NCBI GenBank assembly: GCA_951394045.1
Contig: OX595987.1
Coordinates: forward strand, 1,612,001 to 1,676,000
Source of the DNA: Nitzschia sp. DOCU1
Taxonomy: Eukaryota; Bacillariophyta; Bacillariophyceae; Bacillariales; Bacillariaceae
Length of the DNA stretch: 64,000 bases
Reading direction: 5' to 3'
Positions 21,741 to 32,267 of the stretch are shown here, one piece after another (the stretch's first letter is position 1; every line of letters starts with the position of its first letter). The position numbers and the translations under genes are program-made. The notes beneath the pieces were generated by a model, which saw only the letters and a list, made by a program, of their open reading frames with translations, ran no database searches and had not been told where the DNA came from.

Positions 21741-23786
21741 ATGGAATTGCCAGAGGAAGCTATTCGCCGGTTGGTGCAGTACTCTTCGAGTAACGCCGAA
21801 CTGGCCATCATCTCGAACGTTTGTCGGAAATGGCGTGACTGTGTGGCCAAAGTGATACTCGAAGTTGCCAAGGAATCACTAGAGAGTGGTGATGATGATG
21901 CTGAAGATACCCCCCTTCTCTTGTTGCCTTCGATGATCCGTTATGTTCTTAGCAAAGAAAAAAACACGAACAATGAGCTGGAAAGCTACTGCCTTGCTTG
22001 GTTTAGTCCATCTGGTATCAGATTCAAGCAGCTGCCGCTGGAGGCACCCGATGACTCCGATCTTGAAGATCCAGTCAGTATGATGGCTAGGGACCACAGA
22101 GGTAATGAATCTCCGCAGCAGTTTGCACCTGGTGGAGAGCACATGTATGCAGGAAGTGAAGACGAAAAGAAAAAAGTCAGACGGCAGCCGGGTCGATCAA
22201 ATTCGCTGAATGCGAGGCTACAGCAGCAAGTTGATGGCGAAAAATTCGTCAACTGTTTGTACCAGTGGGATGGGTATAAGGATCCAGAGGAGGTGCTTGT
22301 GCCCTTTGGGTATTCGACTGTCTTTATTCAGGTGAGTGCTCTATTGTTCTCCTAGTGGATTTACCCAATGAATATCCAAACTCGTAGAAACTGACCCTTC
22401 TGCTTCTCTCAGAAACTTCTTGAAGAGGCGCGGTCTCAGAGTGACGTGATGGATGTCGAAGGCAGTAACAAAAATGACAGTACGGGCGATACCAAACCAG
22501 TATTGGCGAAATCCAGCACTTACGCCGTTCGCGGAGCTACCCTTGCTCGACCAGAAGGTTATTGCTTGTGCTGGGAACAAGATGATTTACCTGTACCTGC
22601 CCGCAAAGGGGCGCCAAAGGAGAGTTCGTCTCCAGATGTCTGGCAGCAGAAAGAGTGGGACGAATTAGCGAGACGTCGCAGACGGAGGAGGCGGGAACTC
22701 CAACGCGAAGTTCTACCCAAAATTCTGAACAGCGCCCCAAGAAGTCTTGTGGGTAGGCCTCAGCTCGGTATTGATCAACCCTGTGTACAGTTCCTAAATC
22801 TGGACAACAGTCACGCTGTCCGACTTTTTACACCTCCGTTCAAACCTGGCCCGGTTCCGACACCGATCACAGTTCTATGCGTTGGAATCGCAACTGAGGA
22901 TGGCTGCTTCGTGTCCGGGCTGAAACAGCGATTTGAGATGGGACATCTCTACCCGGAGACACATGGAGATGACGTGATTGAACGAAGTCCAATTTGTATA
23001 TGCACCGATGCAGGAAGTGCAGGTTCGGGGTCAGACAAGGACGGGGCAAATAAGGACGACGAGGACGGCGGCGGGAAAGGAGATAAAGACGAATCTTTCA
23101 ACTCTGACGACAGTAGTTGCGATATGAGCATGGAGGCGGCGGGAGGAGACCCCGGTTTCAAGTGCGCTTGCCCGTTCACGGGGCTTGGTGACATGGGCGA
23201 CCACGAGCACGACGACAGACCGATGGGCAATCTGTGCCGAGGAAGTCTGGGTCCAGGAACGTGGCATTGCTATGTTGCTGTATTTGACGGGGTGGAAAGC
23301 AACATCCGGATAGACGGAGAAAAAGAAACAGTTCGCTGCAACTTCCCTCTTTCTGGCGAAGCGGCCTTGTTGGATGGGCTAACAATCGGTGCGGACCACT
23401 TGTTTGACATGTCACTTTGCTTTGGTCAAGGATCGGATGGAGATGGTGAAGGCGCCATAGCGGAACTTGCCGTCTTCAAGGGAAGATTACCGGAGCAAGA
23501 TATTGAAATGTTGGAGGGTCGTCTCATGGCCAAGTACGGTATCCCATCGCCGACGTTGCCGGAGATGGAGCGCGCTGAAGAAAATCGGTTCTACCGCATT
23601 GCTCACGCTATGTTGTCTCATGCGGCTGACAACACGATGTTTCAATCGATGTCTCAAAGGATCCCACTGAGATACTTCTCCAAGCACCGTATCGTGGCCT
23701 GGCGGCAGACCAACCCCGTAACCGGAGAGCCGGTTCGTGTCCAACGAATTGGAACAAAGCTTGGTGACAGTTCATCAGACTTTTAA
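21741..23786 (+). CDS. F-box-like protein with C-terminal LamG/concanavalin-like region
   Basis: Exons 21741-22331 and 22413-23786 (654 aa). The first 40 residues (LPEEAIRRLVQYS..., then VCRKWRDCVAKVI) match the F-box pattern, which would recruit the protein to an SCF ubiquitin ligase. Residues about 270-300 are Arg-rich. The C-terminal part has the order of a laminin-G or concanavalin-like lectin fold: CVQFLNLDNSHAVRL, PITVLCVGIA, GTWHCYVAVFDGVESNIRIDG and ALLDGLTIGADHLF, with an acidic Asp/Ser/Lys-rich insert between. Similar F-box-plus-LamG proteins may be frequent in stramenopiles, but that is inference. Target and ligand are unknown. Confidence 0.65.
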
Positions 23787-23913
23787 ACCGGTTTTTGAAG
23801 GCTACTAGTAAAAATAATAGATGTGACAGAAAAGTATAGTTGGTGTCTAGCTGAATATAACAGCAAGAGAACTTACTGGTAGTAAGAAACGAGTATATTG
23901 TTGTCTACCGGTC

Positions 23914-24285
23914 TTAATCACGGAATCCATTAATTCCAACATCGTAAAGATAGTACGTCCACACAAGGCTACCAACGGCAACAACCAGGGCTGTAAAGGT
24001 CGGAATAGGTAGCGCTGATTCGTCCATGTTGCTGGCGTCAAACGCGGCAAACATAGGCGGTTCTTCAGTTAGCTTGTTCAAACGTCTTTGAAGTTCTTCT
24101 GGATCTAGATTCTCGTCGTCGTCCAATGCCATTCGAAGAATGCACATGGGGGGTTGCCGCTTCCCCCAGGAAACTAGCGACGGTACTCTATTAGAGCTCA
24201 ATACAGGTACATACGCATCAGTACATATCAGGCTCAACAACAAAGCACAAACTGCTAGGGGCCGTAGACCGGTGACCCGAATCAT
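23914..24285 (-). CDS. Small plastid-targeted membrane protein, family unknown
   Basis: 123 aa, single exon. The N-terminus has a hydrophobic signal peptide (LAVCALLLSLICTDA) followed by YVPVLSSNR, close to the diatom plastid import motif, with Tyr in place of Phe. After an acidic segment (DDDENLDPEELQRRLNKL) comes one predicted transmembrane helix near the C-terminus (FTALVVAVGSLVWTYYLYDVG). I do not recognise the family. The ATG at 24285 is preferred over 24321 because it opens directly into the signal peptide. Confidence 0.6.
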   Translation of the reverse strand: MIRVTGLRPLAVCALLLSLICTDAYVPVLSSNRVPSLVSWGKRQPPMCILRMALDDDENLDPEELQRRLNKLTEEPPMFAAFDASNMDESALPIPTFTALVVAVGSLVWTYYLYDVGINGFRD

Positions 24286-25106
24286 CTTGATGCAAAAAAT
24301 TGGATCTTTGTACCAATCCAATGTTTCTTTCCACTTAGTTGTGTCGGGAAACTCAACGATCTATCTCTTTCTGACAATGCGATGGTGAAGAAATGTGAGT
24401 TGAAAGAAATAGTTGCTGGGCACTTGTACTGATGATTGTCAGAAAGTAAAAGCGGCCACCGTGGTGAAAAGACTTTGCAAATAAATGCGGCGGAAAGATT
24501 TGGCGATTCGACAAAGTCGACCGCAAACAATCGTTGCCTCGTTTTCTTCGCGTCGTAAATTCTGCCACCGCGGCACGTGCACCTCGGTGGTGGCACCGCA
24601 CACCCCATTTTGAGCCACCCGTTTTAGAAAGCTTACCTAAGCCCTCACCCGTAATTTCCCCCCAAATGCGGGCGCCTGCCCGAGCTCACCTGCAGTAGAA
24701 ATCACCCCAAAATCTCAACATTGAACTCAAAAAAGTTCGCGTCACAATGCAGGTCACCACCCGATGCAACACTCTTTCCGCACAGACCGACGAACGCCCC
24801 CAAAACAACTTATCGCCGTCCATGCGTCAACCAACACACATGACATCCACACACGACAGAATAACAGTCATAAAATGCCGTTTCTAGCGGCGCGCCTTTT
24901 CTGATGTCGTACGGAAAATTGAGTACGTATCTTCTTTTCAAAATCTTCGGCTCTTCTTTCTCTCATCTCGCCGCCTCCGCATCTCTCGTCGTCGCCCCCT
25001 CTTCAATCACTTCTCAGCCTCACATCCAGTCTTCATCGCCGTCACGCTGCGATTGCATTGCCATATCATTACAATTTTCCCTCCTTTGCATGCGAGCCTT
25101 TTCACC
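24286..25106. other. Divergent intergenic region before the Cys-rich gene
   Basis: About 820 bases without a supported gene. From 24930 to 25100 it is strongly CT-rich on the plus strand (TCTTTCTCTCATCTCGCC and similar), typical of a diatom 5' leader. A GGCGCGCC palindrome is at about 24889-24896. Confidence 0.45.
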
Positions 25107-26240
25107 ATGGAGCTTCCTGATCACCAGCTCCCTCAATGCTTTCCAACGAATGCCAAGTTCTTTGCTTGCTCTCAGGAATATCTTGAATGCCCCGCCTGCA
25201 AAAAGGTTCCTCCAACGGCAACAAAAATGGATGACCCAGAATTGTGGTGGGCTGCCCAGCTGCAATGCCAGACAAAGCTAGACGGTCGTTCGTGTGACAG
25301 GATCGAAGCCATCTTCTTCCAATGTCGCATCTGCAGGATTCGTGGTCTCTTTTCCAATAAGAGAACCCGAGAGCACGGCGGTACAATTGCTGCTCTGCGA
25401 AGGCAGCACGGCACCAGTGCTACCCACACCGCAGCAATCCGTGCTCTTTCCCTCCAACCTGCGGGGGGTACTGGAGACGCCAACTGTACAAATATGCCAG
25501 CAGAGTCAACGGTACAGTGCACTGGTCAAAAAAGAACATTCGAGGAGGCATTGTACCACAACGACTACGACGACGACGACAAGGATGATACCAGTAACAT
25601 CACTGGGGATGCTGCTCCCTACGATCAAGATGATGATGACTCTAGCCATAGCGGAGCTGAAGCTCGACCGGTGGTCCTGTCGGCTTTCGAAAAGAAAGCC
25701 AATTGGCTTGCTCAACTAGAAGAGTCGGCGAAAGGAATTTCTATTGACTTTTGCCAAGCCTTTCCAAATGATGCTACTGGTTATTTTGAGAACCAGGTAA
25801 AGGGTCGATACAAAGGAGCCGAAAGTCTTGTTGCTAGAGCATTCCACAACAATTCTACGACCTCTATTCATCCGCTGACGGCTGCCTATGCATTGCAACT
25901 GACTAACTTAGCAAGCAAACTTTCTGCCAAGGATTTCGAATCGCTCGCGTACATCCTCGACTTCATAAAGAACCCGCCGCCCGAAGCTGAACAATCTCCG
26001 TACCCCGAGGTACGGGTGCCCCGCAGTCCTTCTGATATGCGATCGTTGTTCACTACCGGAAGGAATTCGATTCGCACGAATCTTCCTATTCCAACGATTG
26101 AACGTCTCGGCACTCATATCTATGTCTCCCCTATTATTGCTGCTGTTGCCGGAGAAGTCGTTTGGTGGCTGCATCTTGGAATGGTAGCCAATTTGTGCTA
26201 TTATAGATGTTGTTGCATTGTCGCTGTAGGAGGCGTCTAA
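25107..26240 (+). CDS. Cys-rich protein of unknown family, possibly mobile-element derived
   Basis: 377 aa, single exon; start chosen at 25107 (CACCATGG context), with an in-frame ATG 54 bases upstream. The N-terminus holds a potential zinc-binding array: CPAC, then WWAAQLQC, SCDR, FFQCRICRIRGLFSNKRTREHGG, that is six or more Cys with a following His. An acidic Asp-rich linker follows (about 175-215), then a helical region and RSPSDMRSLFTTGRNSIRTN, LPIPTIERLGTHIYVS. The last 30 residues change abruptly to Trp/Cys/Val-rich sequence, as if the original frame were lost at about 26140. I cannot assign a family. A domesticated or truncated transposon protein is a hypothesis. Confidence 0.5.
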   Translation: MELPDHQLPQCFPTNAKFFACSQEYLECPACKKVPPTATKMDDPELWWAAQLQCQTKLDGRSCDRIEAIFFQCRICRIRGLFSNKRTREHGGTIAALRRQHGTSATHTAAIRALSLQPAGGTGDANCTNMPAESTVQCTGQKRTFEEALYHNDYDDDDKDDTSNITGDAAPYDQDDDDSSHSGAEARPVVLSAFEKKANWLAQLEESAKGISIDFCQAFPNDATGYFENQVKGRYKGAESLVARAFHNNSTTSIHPLTAAYALQLTNLASKLSAKDFESLAYILDFIKNPPPEAEQSPYPEVRVPRSPSDMRSLFTTGRNSIRTNLPIPTIERLGTHIYVSPIIAAVAGEVVWWLHLGMVANLCYYRCCCIVAVGGV

Positions 26241-27910
26241 TGATATTAGCGACAATGGTGTTGTTCCCAACCAAAAAACGTGATAGAATACACGATTGGC
26301 AACGAAAAAAAGGTAAAACGGATGCAGCTGTTTCTGGGTGGCGGGAGTGACATCAATATCGGACGATACACATGGAGTATATATATCAGTATTCTAGTGG
26401 AGGTGCGGGGAGGCAATGAAGTGAGAAATTTCAAATGACGACTCAAGAATATAGATAGATAGGGTCAAACTACCGATAGCATATGTGGGTACATGGCGAG
26501 TATTCAGATTATATTGTAATATTATTATACTGGGGCGACCCGTGGGGTTTGTCAGGATTTGGCTGGTACCGCGCCATAAAATTAGTCGGTATGTGTTGAC
26601 GCAAAACACACGTAAGTAGACAAAAGAGAAAGCGAGAGAGGGATGAGGCATTTTTAAAATGAGTGTGATGCCATCTCTCTCATTGTATTCCAGCAGTATA
26701 TGCAACAGGAGCAGCAAGAAAAAGCATAGGGGAGGAAGTCATTGTGGGTAAGCATCGGTGAGTGACATGGGTTGGGCGTGTAAAGAAATGCGGGATTTGT
26801 GCAACTCAAATCATCTTTGGCCTTTTATTACTGTTAGGGTGACAGGATTGGAACGAATGAAGGTGAGAAATCTCGTTGTGATACAATGATGCTTGAATGA
26901 CTGATCGGGCCGACTCACTATTTGGTGCTTTCCGGAACGTGCTTTTCCATTGAGGAGGGCAAGTCGAGACTTAGATGATGTCCTCCGTTGTCACCGGCGC
27001 GAGAGGAGAAGATGAGAATAGACGACAAGTGTTGAAATGTTGATGGTTCGTCGTCGAATTCGGTCCTGGGGGGAAGTCCTGGGGGGAGCAGCAATTGGAC
27101 GCAATCGTCGTAGCGCAATACCGATGCAGGAGGTTGTACCTGAATGTTGAAATTATGATGATTTGTCATCGAATTTGGTCATGGGGAGAGCAGCAATTGG
27201 ATGCGATTGTCGTAGCGCAATGGCGCTCCAGGAGGATGCACCTGTGTATGGATGATGGTGCATTGATAGTTCGGATAGACGGGCTAATCGAATTAGAGAA
27301 AAGAAGTATACCGTATCGTCATCAGTACCGGTAGTATTAATCCCATCGTCGCTAGCTTCCGGTCGTTGTACTGCTGCCGAGCTTTGCATGTGGTTCACTT
27401 GAAATACCGGGTTTGATTCGAATCAATTGATTTGAATTGAGAATTTAGAAAGGGGGTTGAATGTTGAGGGGGGGGTTTATTGGGGTCTGCGCGAGAGAGT
27501 CACACCAAAAGATTGGAGTGACGTGGAATACGGGTGGCTAAACGGGTTCTGTTCGGGTGGCAACCTGCAGAACGATCGAAAAAACCGTAGTTTGATCCGT
27601 AAAATACGTTTATTTATGCTATTTGAGGGGGGGGTGCGACACGAAAACACGGGTCGGGACCCGTGGCTGGCCATGCTCGGGTAGTATTCGAACTGGGGGA
27701 TTTTTATATGCCTTCCACCCGTAATAGTCGGGAAACTACGGGTAGCTCGAAATCGGGTGCATGACGGCCATTCGCTCCCCGAATCTCTCGGTCGTGTTGC
27801 CTGTTCTTTGTGGGCTGAAGGCAATCATTGGCACACTGTGGCACTTTTGCAAGGGTAGCTTTAGCACATTCGTACGGTATCATCAAACCAAAGCATTGTT
27901 TTAAAAGGAA
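26241..27910. other. Gene-poor region with tandem duplication and G-runs
   Basis: Nearly 1.7 kb with no supported gene. It is AT-rich from 26260 to 26720, then carries a diverged tandem duplication (27030-27246), a palindromic GATTCGAATC at about 27417-27426, and runs of eight G at 27468-27475 and 27627-27634. The right end must contain the promoter of the iron transporter gene. Confidence 0.55.
27030..27246. repeat. Diverged tandem duplication, two units of about 115 and 102 bp
   Basis: The unit beginning TGTTGAAATG at 27030 is followed at 27145 by a second copy beginning TGTTGAAATT. Shared words in the same order are GTCATCGAAT/GTCGTCGAAT, GGGGAGAGCAGCAATTGGA/GGGGGAGCAGCAATTGGA, TCGTAGCGCAAT and CAGGAGG. 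The first copy has an extra GGGGGAAGTCCTGG insertion. The copies differ by numerous substitutions, so the duplication is old or under weak constraint. Confidence 0.75.
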
Positions 27911-29118
27911 ATGAGCACCGAGGAGAGTTCCCTGCTGCCCAAGGACCAGGCTCGGCGAGCATTCGAAGGAGCCGACGTCGAGGCTTCCAGGTATGATAAG
28001 TTTTCCGATCGCTGGCTACCGCGGAAACGTCGTGTTTCTCACTATAGTTGTGCCCCTTCTGCCTACATAGACTATATCACGATGGAAAGTCCGAGAGAAA
28101 AGAAGAAGACTGGCACCAATCGGAGGGGGGATTTCTCAAGCCGATCATTTTCGGTGGATTGGACGGCATCTTGACTTCATTCGCCATTGTGGCCGGAGCC
28201 GCTGGAGGTGGCTTGTCGCCAACGGTGGTCCTGGTTCTAGGATTCAGTAATATATTTGCTGACGCTCTAAGGTACGTAGGTCCCTCAAATGACGGTTGTG
28301 ATGATCGAGCCGCAGTCGTCTCAATCTCCCTCGATATTAGTATGGGCGTTGGAGAATTTTTGTCATCCAAGGCAGAAAACGAATGGATCCTGAGTGAGCG
28401 TCGGCGTGAGGAGTGGGAGATGGAGAACTATCCCGAGGGTGAAATTCGCGAGGTAGGTCGTCGTGGTGGCTCCTGAACATTGCATAGTCGTCCCAATGTG
28501 GCTCAGTCTGGTCCTTCTTTGGCAGATGATTGATATTTACACGGGCAAAGGAATGACACGAGAAGACGCAACGCTGGTAATTGAAACTATGGCAAAGTAC
28601 AAAGACTTTTTCGTCGATGTCATGATGCAGCAAGAGCTGGAGCTACAAGTAAGTCGACCGGCGTCATTTTGGTGGGATTGTAACTCAGCGATATCTGACC
28701 TTATCTGGACAGGTACCGGAGGAAGACCACGTTCAAGAGAGCATGCGGGAAGGCGTAATAATGTTTTTCTCTTTCGCTTCCTTTGGTGCCATGCCTTTGC
28801 TGGGATACGTCCTTTTCCCCATCATGTTTCCGGAGCTTAGCCCAGATCAGCTGTTTGCGGCTGCGTGTATTGTGACCGGTTGCGTGCTTTTCTTTCTGGG
28901 GAGCGTCAAGAGCAAATTCGCGTAAGTCTATGAAGGAAGTCTTCGCCTGAAATGGAAAATTAGGCTTTTCTAACCATTGTGCCATTGTTAGGAATGCGCA
29001 TTGGCTGGTGAATGGACTGGAAACACTTTTGTTGGGTGGTGCCTGCGCAACCGTAGCGTTTACGATTGGTTATTATGTCAATGAGCTCTTGGGTGACGAT
29101 GCAGGAGGTACGGCGTAG
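27911..29118 (+). CDS. VIT1: Vacuolar iron transporter, VIT1/CCC1 family
   Basis: Moves Fe(II) (and Mn(II)) from cytosol into the vacuole. Six exons: 27911-27990, 28071-28271, 28341-28452, 28526-28648, 28713-28921 and 28992-29118 (283 aa); every junction keeps frame. The first membrane segment contains GGLDGILTSFAIVAGAAGG, the family's ion-path motif with a conserved Asp; FADALSMGVGEFLSSKAENEW follows across an intron, and then the cytosolic metal-binding helices (EWILSERRREEWEMENYPEGE..., ETMAKYKDFFVDVMMQQELELQ) rich in Glu. Three further membrane segments follow. Length is as expected. It is the most intron-dense gene in the window. Confidence 0.93.
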
Positions 29119-30244
29119 TCGATGGGGCGTTGGAAGTTGACGTCGGAAAGTGTGCAACCCCGACGGATGACAATAGCACGGAGTTCGAATTGATTGGTCC
29201 CTATATTTTGACGAGACACAACGCCTTCGTCGTCGTGTCGGATCGATTCTGGCAAGAGCTAACTTGAAGTAGCCCGACCCTACGGAGTACAACAAAAAAC
29301 TGGCGTAGTAGTACTGAAACTAGACCATGTCGCCTAAGAGTCCCCAGCGTTGGCACCTGACTCACTCCGCCGGCTACCCATCTGATAGAATGGGGGTGTG
29401 GTGATACTAAGGAGCACGTTGGTGCAGCGAGGGTTGGGGCTGGTAGTCTTTGCCCAATACACACAAGCCGAACTACTGTATGGACCACCGTGGTCGTTCG
29501 CAGCTTTTACCTACTACTAGCGACTAGTAGGAAATAGCAATAGTTTCAATCGTAGCGCTAAGTGGAGAATCGAAATATTTTCATGGAACCTTTCTGCTGC
29601 AGTTACCCTGCATTCTACAGAACTACAACTTCTAAGGTCCAGAGTATAGTTCAAGTAGCGCCGCGTACGCTCTATCAGAGAAAGAAAGGCACAGTGCTTT
29701 GAGTTGTTGTTGTCGGCGTTTGCCCATTTTTCTATTCGTAGTCTGCAGGGGAAACCGCATTGCTATTCAGTTGTCTTGAACTCAGCGTAACCATTACTTC
29801 TGGCTGACGTCATTCATCGCTATTGGATGAAGGAATCCGACGTGAATCTCGCACGATTGTACGCGCAATGAGAAGCGGAAAGCGTTCTAAGGTTTTGAGT
29901 AGTAGAGCACTCTTTTCAACTCGTCAATAAGTTGTATAACGGAAAAAGATGCCAGAATAAAGTGCCCTACATTCACTTCACCCCATCGTCTGATCGCCCC
30001 ACCAATCGATTCTTCACCTTCGAGAGGGGCTTGGCAGCCAATGGCTGGCCAACGTATGCTGACGTACCGGTATTCAATTGCATTCCTACGACATTTCCTA
30101 CCGCCCGACTGCAAATTTGTCGTCCATCGTCATCGCGACGTATCCGCTTTCTTCTCTTCGCCTCCGATTTCGACCGCGAAGAAATTTTTCAGTTCACTTT
30201 TTGGGTAACGAACTAATTGGCGATTATCTTTCTCAACCTTTACC
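29119..30244. other. Intergenic region between the iron transporter and phosphate carrier genes
   Basis: 1.1 kb, no supported gene. Contains a short inverted repeat CTACTAG-CGA-CTAGTAG at about 29507-29523, and a full palindromic TGACGTCA at 29805-29812. The final 300 bases form the leader of the phosphate carrier gene. Confidence 0.5.
29805..29812. promoter_or_regulatory. Palindromic CRE-type site TGACGTCA
   Basis: A perfect 8-bp cAMP-response element consensus, 433 bases upstream of the phosphate carrier start codon. bZIP factors bind this word; in diatoms TGACGT elements mediate CO2/cAMP control of carbonic anhydrase genes. Function at this site is inference. Confidence 0.35.
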
Positions 30245-31564
30245 ATGAAGACTCCTGGTGCCGTCCTCCTTGCCCCCTCTCCCAACTGGGACCAATATGA
30301 TGCCATGTACTACTTGAAGGGAGCTGCCGCTGGTGGTATTTGCTGCTCCATTACGCATGGTGCATTGTGCCCAGTTGATGTCGTCAAAACACGAGTTCAG
30401 CTTGACCCCGTCAAGGTATGTAGGGTTCAAACGATTCGCATTGGTTGGTGTTTTGTTAGAACATTCATTTGGCAACGTTTTAATATGCTGTGGGGTGTGA
30501 AATGATGTTGACTCTAGTGGTTTTGATTCATTGAACGCTAATAATATCTGGGTCATCTGAAAATTGAAATTCTCACATCACAAATGACTGATAATGTCTT
30601 TTGTCGTATTTGCAGTACAACACTGGTTTGATCGGTGGATTCCGAACCATCATTGCCGAAGAGGGTGCCATGGCCTTGACCACTGGTCTCGGAGCCACTG
30701 CTGCTGGTTACTTCGTCCAAGGATGGTTCAAATTTGGAGGAGTCGAATTTTTCAAAATTAATGCGGTCAAGTACATGGGAGAAGAAAAGGCTTGGGATAA
30801 CAAGACCGCCATTTACATTGCATCTGCTGCTGGAGCCGAGTTCATTGCTGATCTCTTCCTTTGTCCGCTTGAGGCTGTTCGTATCCGATCCGTCTCCGAC
30901 CCAACTTTTGCGACCGGTTTGGTGGACGGTTTCAGTAAGATGGCCGCCCAAGAAGGTATTGGTGGATTCTACGCTGGTTTGTTGCCCATTCTTGCCAAGC
31001 AAGTTCCATACACTTGTGCAAAGTTCGTGGTGCAAGGAAGTGTAGCCGACAACATCTACGCCTCTTTGGGCAAGACACCCGCCGAAATGTCTGGCGGATC
31101 CAACTTGGGTATTTCTCTTCTTTCTGGTGTCATTGCTGGTGTTGCCTCTGCCATCATCTCGCACCCTGCCGATACTCTTCTTTCTAAGGTCAACAAGAAG
31201 GGAGCCGGTGGTACTGGAAGCATGTTGACTCGTCTGTCAAACATCGCAAAGGAAATTGGATTCGTCAAGTTGTGCACGGTCGGTCTCGTTCCTCGTTGCG
31301 TCATGATTGGTACCCTCACAGCTGGACAATGTAAGTATTGCCACTGTGGCGTTTGTCCTTCTTTGTCATGGAGTCTACGCTAACTAACTCCGATTTTCTC
31401 TTTCCTCTACACAGTCGGTATCTTCGACACCGTCATGAACGCTTTGGGAGCATCCAAGTACCACTTGTACGTACCTTTCCCCGCATATAAACCCCAATTT
31501 ATTCTGGCCTACCTCTCACATTCTGTTTCTTCTTTCTTGTAGCCACAACCCCGCTGGTCATTAA
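30245..31564 (+). CDS. SLC25A3: Mitochondrial phosphate carrier
   Basis: Imports inorganic phosphate into the mitochondrial matrix for ATP synthesis. Exons 30245-30415, 30616-31330, 31415-31466 and 31543-31564 (319 aa). Three mitochondrial carrier repeats are visible by their P-x-D/E-x-x-K/R signatures: PVDVVKTR at 43, PLEAVRIR at 141 and PADTLLSK at 241. The second repeat starts with WFKFGGVEFFK, which is typical of phosphate carriers (GWxPTxxGYSxQGxxKFGxYE pattern). The last exon codes only six residues (HNPAGH after the junction Phe), so the 3' end depends on small-exon splicing; the frame fits exactly. Confidence 0.92.
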
Positions 31565-32267
31565 GGGAATTGGTGTGGTTTGTTGCCGTAACCGCGACGG
31601 ATATTCCTTCGTCAATATCATCTCTGGGTCCCGCCGATATACTGTAGTTGACACGGAAAATATTGAGGTGGTTTTATAGAGGATATGACCATTTATTGGG
31701 TTTAAATGACGAAGAAATAGATTTGTATTACATTGTTGAATACGGATCCCTTGCGCTTGCGAACACTACTAACGCTGGAGGGGAAAGGACTTGTGGCACA
31801 TTTCGCCTACCGGTTGTTAGTTTAAGTAGCCGAAGGGCCAAAGTCGTTGTGGATACATGGGAATCTTCTTTCAAGGAGACGTCGTTAGCTTCGCCGAACG
31901 ACCGAGCACCCGCAAAAGAGAATTGTCCTTGTTTGATTTTAGGTACCGTAGTATGCTTTGTGCTGAATACAGCCAGACCAAATTGGTCGTTGCTTCAACT
32001 ACAATAAAGGATCAAGGTTACGTCAACATTGAACTGTCAAGTTATCGAAGATTCCAGTAGACCATGCACTACATACTGCTACTATGCATAGAGACTGCAT
32101 CTCGTCGTCAGTGCGATGATGATAGTAGCGAAAGACGACTAAATCGACCAATCTCATTGTACTGTAGCAGACAGACAGTAGTGTCATGGTAGTACATAGA
32201 GTACCGCTAGTTACGTGAAGCATTTAGGGCAAACTAGGTATTCGGAATCGCAACGCTATGTTTTAGT
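31565..32267. other. Convergent intergenic region
   Basis: 700 bases between the 3' ends of the phosphate carrier and ribosomal protein L9 genes. Open frames exist (for example 31648-32007 on the plus strand) but none has splice context, a start context or recognisable protein sequence. No RNA gene was identified. Confidence 0.45.

Noticed and set aside
31648..32007. Plus-strand open frame of 119 codons after the phosphate carrier
   Set aside because: Starts inside the 3' flank, no family motifs, composition like intergenic DNA.
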